DNA of 64,000 bases from Glaciihabitans sp. INWT7 (GTDB lineage Bacteria; Actinomycetota; Actinomycetes; Actinomycetales; Microbacteriaceae), in contig NZ_CP043653.1 in NCBI RefSeq assembly GCF_014217685.1, positions 1,182,419-1,246,418 on the forward strand. The letters run 5' to 3'. Position 1 is the first letter of the stretch. Each line of letters opens with the position of its first letter. This document shows positions 59,593 to 64,000 of this stretch, piece after piece. Below the pieces are notes generated by a model. The model had not been told where the DNA came from. It did not search any database and saw only the letters and a list, made by a program, of their open reading frames with translations. The translations under genes were made by a program, and so were the position numbers.

Positions 59593-60123
59593 ATGACCGA
59601 ACAGCAATCCTTCGAGATCGAGCGCCGTTTCGACGAATTCGAAGTGAGGCGCTATCCGGCGCACGTTCTCGTGCAGGTGACCGTGGATGGCGACTTCCTC
59701 CGTGCCGGCAATCTCGGGTTCCGCCCGCTCATCCGCTACATCAGCGGTCGGAATGCCCGGGCCCTTCGCATCCCGATGACGGCGCCCGTGACGCAGGAGC
59801 CGCTCGGCGACCACAGCCACACCGTGAGTTTCGTGCTGCCCGACGGCACCGATCCGTCGACGGTTCCCCTGCCGACGGATGCCGCCGTCGCGACTGTCGC
59901 GGTACCGGCCGGCCGCGTCGCCGCCCGCCGTTTCGGTGGGGGCTGGACGGATGCCCGCTTCGAACAGAACGGTGAGGCGTTGCTCGCCGCGGTGGAGATC
60001 GCCGGACTGGTTCCGGAGGGCAATCTCTACTTCGCGCGGTACGACCCCCCATGGAAGCCCGGATTCCTCAAACACAACGAAGCCCTGGTGCGGGTGCACG
60101 GGGAGGCGGCGCCTACGCGCTAG
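59593..60123 (+). CDS. SOUL family heme-binding protein
   Basis: 176 residues, no signal peptide. SOUL/HBP signatures: FEIERRFDEFEVRRYPAHVLVQVTV at the start, FRPLIRYISGRNARALRIPMTAPVTQE (the MTAPV motif) in the middle, TVSFVLPDG, and ARRFGGGWTDARFEQNGEALLAAV near the end. The family binds heme or tetrapyrroles, though in bacteria the role is often unknown. It is followed 11 bp later by an exporter gene, which could be co-transcribed. Confidence 0.92.
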   Translation: MTEQQSFEIERRFDEFEVRRYPAHVLVQVTVDGDFLRAGNLGFRPLIRYISGRNARALRIPMTAPVTQEPLGDHSHTVSFVLPDGTDPSTVPLPTDAAVATVAVPAGRVAARRFGGGWTDARFEQNGEALLAAVEIAGLVPEGNLYFARYDPPWKPGFLKHNEALVRVHGEAAPTR

Positions 60124-60134
60124 GTTCGGGAGTC

Positions 60135-61514
60135 ATGGGTCACAACCGGCAGAGGAACATCGCGCTGCTGGTGGCGGGCACGTTCTTCATGGAGAACCTC
60201 GACGGCACGATCCTCACCACAGCGGCGCCGAGCATCGGTCGGTCGTTCGGTGTGCCCTCGGTGGCGATCGGCATCACGATCACCGCCTACCTGCTGACAC
60301 TCGCCGTGCTCATCCCGCTGAGCGGATGGATCACCCGGCGCCTTGGTTCCCGTCGCGTCTTCCTGTCGGCGATCGCGATCTTCACTCTCGCTTCCGTGCT
60401 CTGCGCGCTCAGCACCAGCCTGCCCGAACTCACCGTCATGAGGGTGCTGCAGGGTATCGGGGGAGCGATGATGGTGCCGGTCGGCCGCCTCGCGGTGCTG
60501 CGGGTCACCGACCGGGCCGATCTCATCCGCGCGATCGCGCTGCTCACCTGGCCCGCGCTCGTCGCGCCCGTCGTCGCACCCCTCGCCGGCGGCATCATCA
60601 CGACCTATGCCACCTGGCACTGGATCTTCCTGATCAACGTGCCGCTCGGCATCGTCGCCTTCGTCGCGGCGTTGCGGCTGATTCCGTCCGAGGAGCGAGA
60701 GACTCCTCCGCCGCTGGACTGGCTTGGCCTTGCGCTCACCTGCACCGGGCTCGGTTCGCTGGTCTACCTCGGATCCCTGCTGGCCGAGCGTGACCCCGGT
60801 GTGCTCCGGACGATCGGCTGGGGAGTGGCCGGGGCCGGCCTGATCGGCCTCGCCATCGCGCACCAGCTGCGCGCGCGGCATCCGCTTCTCGACCTGCGGG
60901 CGCTGCGCATCGAGACGTTCCGCCTCGCCCACGCGGGCGGATCGCTGTTCCGGCTGGCCGTGAACGCGGTGCCGTTCCTTCTGCCGCTACTCTTTCAAGA
61001 CGTCTTCGGCTACACGCCGCTTCTCTCCGGGGCGTTGGTGCTCTTCGTGTTCGTGGGAAACATCGCGATCAAGCCGGCGACGACCGCTCTGCTCCGCCGC
61101 TTCGGATTCCGGGCGGTGATCATGGCGGCCAGTGCCTCGGCAGCCCTGACCATGCTCCTGATGTCGCTGCTGACGAGCGCGACGCCACTGTGGCTCGTGA
61201 TCGTGCTCCTCACCGCCAGTGGAGTGGCCCGCTCCACCGGGTTCACCGCCTACAACACCATCGCTTTCGCCGATGTGGAGCGGGTCGAGATGACGGATGC
61301 GAACACCCTCGCTTCCACGCTGCAACAGGTCGCCGCCGGTTTCGGTGTCGCCGTCGGAGCGGTGGCACTGCGGCTGGGGGACGCCTTCGCGATCGGTTCC
61401 GGCAGTTTCGCCTTCGCCTTCGCGGTACTCGCGGTTCTCACCGCCCTCGCAACGGTGGAGGCACTTCTCCTCTCCCGGAGCGCGGGGGAGAACATCCGGC
61501 CCGCTCGGCGGTAG
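60135..61514 (+). CDS. MFS exporter, DHA2 family
   Basis: 459 residues and about 14 hydrophobic segments. Helix 1 carries MENLDGTILTTAAPSIG (DHA2 signature); the loop WITRRLGSRRVF is a motif A variant lacking the usual acidic residue; MRVLQGIGGAMMVPVGRLAVLR is also typical, and the region around PVVAPLAGGII replaces motif C. The substrate is unknown. The ATG at 60135 gives a normal N-terminus; a longer reading into the SOUL gene is not credible. It lies 11 bp behind that gene and is probably in the same operon. Confidence 0.88.
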   Translation: MGHNRQRNIALLVAGTFFMENLDGTILTTAAPSIGRSFGVPSVAIGITITAYLLTLAVLIPLSGWITRRLGSRRVFLSAIAIFTLASVLCALSTSLPELTVMRVLQGIGGAMMVPVGRLAVLRVTDRADLIRAIALLTWPALVAPVVAPLAGGIITTYATWHWIFLINVPLGIVAFVAALRLIPSEERETPPPLDWLGLALTCTGLGSLVYLGSLLAERDPGVLRTIGWGVAGAGLIGLAIAHQLRARHPLLDLRALRIETFRLAHAGGSLFRLAVNAVPFLLPLLFQDVFGYTPLLSGALVLFVFVGNIAIKPATTALLRRFGFRAVIMAASASAALTMLLMSLLTSATPLWLVIVLLTASGVARSTGFTAYNTIAFADVERVEMTDANTLASTLQQVAAGFGVAVGAVALRLGDAFAIGSGSFAFAFAVLAVLTALATVEALLLSRSAGENIRPARR

Positions 61515-61593
61515 AGAGAGGGATCTGTCATGGCGTGACGGTCCAGTATGGTCACTGCATGAGCATCCATCATCAGCCTGGAGCCGATCTCTT

Positions 61594-61989
61594 GTGAGCT
61601 CCGTTGCCGAGCTCGCGGACGTGCCCCCTCTCAATAGATCGGCTGTGGGGAGCGTCGTCGTCGGCGTGGGGAGCTGGGCGGTGAACACGCTGATCGGGGG
61701 AGTGCTCCTGATCGAGTTTCTGACCGCCCCGGTTTCTGCCGGCTTGAGCGGTCTCGGACCAGTCATTGCGGTCGGGCTCGGATACCGTGTGGCCAGCCTG
61801 CTGCTCACTGTGGTGGCGCTCATCGTGGGGTTCGTGCTCGCGAGGCGTGGTCTGCGGCGCACCCGTTTCGCGCGAGAGCGGGGCAGAGTGCTAGCGATTG
61901 TCGGCCTGGTGGTCGCATGGATCAACGTGGCAGTATTCGTGTTCGGACTGCTCGATACCCTGGCGCTGCTGGCCGGGTCGGGTCACTAG
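61594..61989 (+). CDS. DUF4190-like small membrane protein
   Basis: 131 residues. The first 16 are polar, then hydrophobic segments at about 17-38, 42-58, 60-80 and 96-122. The pattern of glycine-rich helices followed by a conserved arginine-rich loop (ARRGLRRTRFARERGR) and AIVGLVVAWINVAVF matches the actinobacterial DUF4190-type proteins. GGAG at 61580-61583 precedes the GTG at 61594. It is located between the exporter and rpsO. No function is known. Confidence 0.72.
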   Translation: MSSVAELADVPPLNRSAVGSVVVGVGSWAVNTLIGGVLLIEFLTAPVSAGLSGLGPVIAVGLGYRVASLLLTVVALIVGFVLARRGLRRTRFARERGRVLAIVGLVVAWINVAVFVFGLLDTLALLAGSGH

Positions 61990-62037
61990 TCCTCACGTCG
62001 AGTGCCGAAGGTGCGGTCGCCCGCACGACCGTTCTGC

Positions 62038-62129
62038 TAAACTCACAAGGTTGCCGTCCAACGGCCGCGGATAAAGAGAGCTCGCACACTCAGTGACGGG
62101 CACCGCGCAACGAGTGAGAGGGGCCATCT
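62038..62129 (+). promoter_or_regulatory. promoter and leader of rpsO
   Basis: TAAACT at 62038-62043 is the likely -10, so the leader is about 80 bases. It contains a GCCGT-CCA-ACGGC hairpin (62053-62065) and GAGAGGGG before the ATG. In several bacteria S15 binds a structure in the rpsO leader to repress itself; this leader might work similarly, but I cannot match a known S15-binding fold. Confidence 0.5.
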
Positions 62130-62399
62130 ATGCCATTAGCACCAGATGCCAAGAAGACGATCATCGACGAGTACGCCACCCATCCTGGTGATACCGGTAG
62201 CCCCGAGGTGCAGGTCGCAATGCTGACCGCCCGCATCAAGGATCTCACCGAGCACCTGAAGGAGCACAAGCACGACCACCACTCGCGTCGTGGCCTGCTG
62301 CTGCTCGTCGGCCAGCGCCGTCGCCTGCTGGGTTACCTGCAGGACATCGACATCTCGCGCTACCGCACGCTGATCGAGCGTCTCGGACTGCGTCGCTAG
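62130..62399 (+). CDS. rpsO: 30S ribosomal protein S15
   Basis: 89 residues, exactly the family length. It starts [31 protein letters not shown] and contains [32 protein letters not shown], with the H-D-HH-SRR residues that bind 16S rRNA. It is an early assembly protein of the 30S platform. The gene ends in a strong terminator. The usual partner pnp (polynucleotide phosphorylase) is not within the 1.6 kb that follow in the window. Confidence 0.98.
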   Translation: MPLAPDAKKTIIDEYATHPGDTGSPEVQVAMLTARIKDLTEHLKEHKHDHHSRRGLLLLVGQRRRLLGYLQDIDISRYRTLIERLGLRR

Positions 62400-62415
62400 T
62401 ACCGTTTCTTGGTCG

Positions 62416-62446
62416 AAAGCCCGTCCTGTTCGCAGGGCGGGCTTTT
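62416..62446 (+). terminator. rho-independent terminator of rpsO
   Basis: A 12-bp stem, AAAGCCCGTCCT with AGGGCGGGCTTT (one G-T pair), around a six-base loop GTTCGC is followed by TTTT. A second GC-rich hairpin, GGGCGGC-AAA-GCCGCCC, lies at 62459-62475 without a T run. Confidence 0.85.
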
Positions 62447-62566
62447 CGCTGTCTGCGGGGGCGGCAAAGCCGCCCTCCGCTGTCAGTTGGCTGTGAAGCA
62501 GCTAGAAGGAATCATCCGATGCCTTTTTGCGTTCACTAGTTAAGTAACAGCACAGAAAGGTCGCCC

Positions 62567-63019
62567 ATGGGAAGAGTGAACGAAGAAGTAGAAGCCGAGA
62601 ACGGCATCGTTCTCAAGTACCAGCACCATGCAAACGGTCGGGGTTTCGTCTCCCCGAAAGCGCGAGTACAGCCGAGCACCTTTGTGGCCGCGACGGCCTA
62701 CATCGAAGCGGATGCCCGCGTCGGCGACAGCGGCACGATCGGCTCGGGGAGCTGGATCGACCAGGGGGTAATTCTCGGTGAGCGCGTGTTCATCGGTCAA
62801 AACGTGCACATCGGCCGCGACAGTGTCGTCGGCAACGATGTGCGACTCGGCAGTCACTCGCGCATCGGCGCGAATGTGCGCATCGCCGGGGGAATGCGCA
62901 TCGACGCGGACGCCCAGGTACCGGATTCCGCGGTGGTCGGTACCCCGCGCGAATCGGCGATGCCGGTGAAGCGCCCGGAGTCCCGGGTCAGCAGCTACGT
63001 GTCTGACCGCGCAGCCTAA
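62567..63019 (+). CDS. left-handed beta-helix (hexapeptide repeat) protein
   Basis: 150 residues. From about residue 28 there are tandem hexapeptides with the [LIV]-G-X4 pattern: ARVGDSGTIGSGSWIDQGVILGERVFIGQNVHIGRDSVVGND in pieces, then VRLGSHSRIGANVRIAGG. This gives about nine turns of a left-handed beta-helix, as in acyltransferases and gamma-carbonic anhydrases. The metal-binding histidines of carbonic anhydrase are not in the normal spacing, and there is no acceptor domain, so catalysis is uncertain. GAAAGG lies about six bases before the ATG. Confidence 0.82.
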   Translation: MGRVNEEVEAENGIVLKYQHHANGRGFVSPKARVQPSTFVAATAYIEADARVGDSGTIGSGSWIDQGVILGERVFIGQNVHIGRDSVVGNDVRLGSHSRIGANVRIAGGMRIDADAQVPDSAVVGTPRESAMPVKRPESRVSSYVSDRAA

Positions 63020-63036
63020 GAACAAGCAAGAGACGG

Positions 63037-63068
63037 AAGAGGCGGGCCCCGCGGGGTCTGCCTCTTTT
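63037..63068. terminator. bidirectional terminator
   Basis: A 13-14 bp stem (AAGAGGCGGGCCCC with GGGGTCTGCCTCTT, two G-T pairs), followed by TTTT on the plus strand and preceded by A-rich sequence, is placed between the convergent hexapeptide and RpiR genes. Confidence 0.82.
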
Positions 63069-63080
63069 GTCGTGTCGGCG

Positions 63081-63977
63081 TCAGTCGGTCGTCGGCTGTT
63101 CGGTCTGCAGCAACTCGCGGCTCCGAAACGCATCCCACTTGCCCATCCGTTCCTCGCCCTTCGCGCCGAGTCGATGGAACACCGGGATGACGAGCAGCTC
63201 GACCAGCATGATCGCCGCACTCAGGGAGTAGAAGGGCGAGGGCGCGGAGACACTGATCGGGAGCACCACATCGGCGTCTGCCGCTGCGGGGGAGAGCTTG
63301 CCATCGGTGATGAGGATCACGCTGGCACCACATCGTTTCGCGTGGCGCGCGAGATCGACAGTGCTGCGTTGGTAGCGGTGGAAGTCGACGAGGAGATACA
63401 CATCGCGTGCCGCCAGGTCCACAACGCGGATCATGTCCGCCCCGAAGGGATCTGAGACCAGCCGCACTCTCGGGCGGATCTGCTCGAGATTGATGGCGAG
63501 GTGCTGCGCGAGTGCCCCGCTGAACCGACCACCGGTCAGGAACAGCCGGCGGGACGAATCCGCCAGAAGATCGATAGCGCGGTCGATCTCGGTCGGGGGG
63601 ATCGAAGCGAGGGATGCGACGGCGTCATCGGCGAGCTGGCGCGCACGTCGAACGAGCATCTCGGCGTTCGAGCCATCGTCGGCCTGCCACTGAACCCGGC
63701 CGAGCGGTCCTTGCGAACGGAGGCTCAGCTCGTCACGAAGCGCGGCCTGCAGGGCAGAGAAGCTCTCGAGCCCGATGGCGACGGTGAATCTCACCACACT
63801 CGGTGCGCTCACCCCGGCATCCTTTCCCAGAGAAGCCGCAGTGCGCAGACCTGCACTCGGATAGTCCGCGAGAAGGGCGCGCGCGACTCGTCTCTCCGAG
63901 GGGCTGAACGAATCCATCCGGTCGCCGATGAGTTCGGCAACCGTCGAAGCCGCCAGTGGCCCTCGGCCGGCGTTCAC
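63081..63977 (-). CDS. MurR/RpiR family transcriptional regulator
   Basis: 298 residues. The N-terminal helix-turn-helix (about 18-80) has SFSPSERRVARALLADYPSAGLRTAASLGKDAGVSAPSVVRFTVAIGL. The sugar-isomerase (SIS) domain from about 120 to 265 includes RLFLTGGRFSGALAQHLAINL and GASVILITDGKLSPAAADADVVL, which binds phosphosugars. Members usually control sugar or cell-wall sugar catabolism. The target is not visible, as upstream genes are outside the window. The start is taken as the GTG at 63977, but the frame stays open to the right edge (a further 23 bases), so an earlier start cannot be excluded. Confidence 0.86.
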   Translation of the reverse strand: MNAGRGPLAASTVAELIGDRMDSFSPSERRVARALLADYPSAGLRTAASLGKDAGVSAPSVVRFTVAIGLESFSALQAALRDELSLRSQGPLGRVQWQADDGSNAEMLVRRARQLADDAVASLASIPPTEIDRAIDLLADSSRRLFLTGGRFSGALAQHLAINLEQIRPRVRLVSDPFGADMIRVVDLAARDVYLLVDFHRYQRSTVDLARHAKRCGASVILITDGKLSPAAADADVVLPISVSAPSPFYSLSAAIMLVELLVIPVFHRLGAKGEERMGKWDAFRSRELLQTEQPTTD

Positions 63978-64000
63978 CGCACGCGCTCGGCTGCGGGTGC

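Overview
The window is GC-rich (high-GC codon use, many GTG starts) and reads as a chromosomal segment of an actinobacterium, most likely of the family Microbacteriaceae. Grounds: truB, ribF and rpsO of actinobacterial type, DUF2510 proteins, a MarP-type protease, a HelR-type RNA-polymerase-recycling ATPase, a stealth-family sugar-phosphate transferase, and short palindromic repeats of the GGTCGAGTA...TATCGAGACC kind. Many genes lie 6-7 bases behind a TANNNT hexamer, so leaderless transcripts are common. No tRNA, rRNA, CRISPR array, transposase, integrase or prophage gene was found. The genus cannot be named from the sequence alone.

Layout. 1-5.6 kb: the start of a drug-exporter gene divergent from a TetR gene with a perfect inverted-repeat operator, then truB, two small membrane proteins, ribF, and a ROK sugar kinase on the other strand. 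6.1-10.6 kb: a deoxyribose/deoxynucleoside catabolic operon (SorC/DeoR-type regulator, deoC, aldehyde dehydrogenase, and a half-length aldehyde-dehydrogenase-like protein without catalytic residues). 10.7-19.3 kb: a CAP-domain surface protein, a two-part SDR protein, an SGNH hydrolase, an M20 peptidase, a repeat-rich membrane protein, a stealth protein and a metallophosphoesterase. 19.6-29.6 kb: SNF2-type helicase, maltokinase, class IV aminotransferase, exporter, and a tandem pair of DUF2510 proteins sharing an almost identical 458-bp block. 29.9-42.7 kb: aspartase, Ada-AlkA DNA repair protein, ribokinase, FAD oxidase, PrsW, HelR, exporter, acyl-CoA dehydrogenase and esterase. 42.9-51.8 kb: a class III aminotransferase/phospho-lyase beside a frameshifted kinase, the first NERD-like protein, SDR, dienelactone hydrolase, MarP, a phytoene-desaturase-like flavoprotein and RNase HI. 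52.2-56.7 kb: a three-gene cluster with a cellulose-synthase-like GT2, an HlyD-like membrane-fusion partner and a GH81 endo-beta-1,3-glucanase lipoprotein, which together look like a beta-glucan exopolysaccharide system. 56.7-64 kb: acyltransferase, two more NERD-like proteins, SOUL protein, exporter, rpsO with its terminator, a hexapeptide-repeat protein and an RpiR regulator.

Two themes stand out. First, the GT2/HlyD/GH81 cluster. Second, a repeated promoter architecture (CCC(C)-N4/5-GGGG boxes, often in pairs 15-16 bp apart, ending 24-26 nt before a TANNNT element) in front of all three NERD-like genes, the CAP-domain gene and one further region. This suggests an undescribed small regulon of surface or membrane proteins. 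A third feature is a set of 15-bp (5-residue) minisatellites at three places, one of them at the frameshift that breaks a putative hydroxylysine-kinase-type gene.
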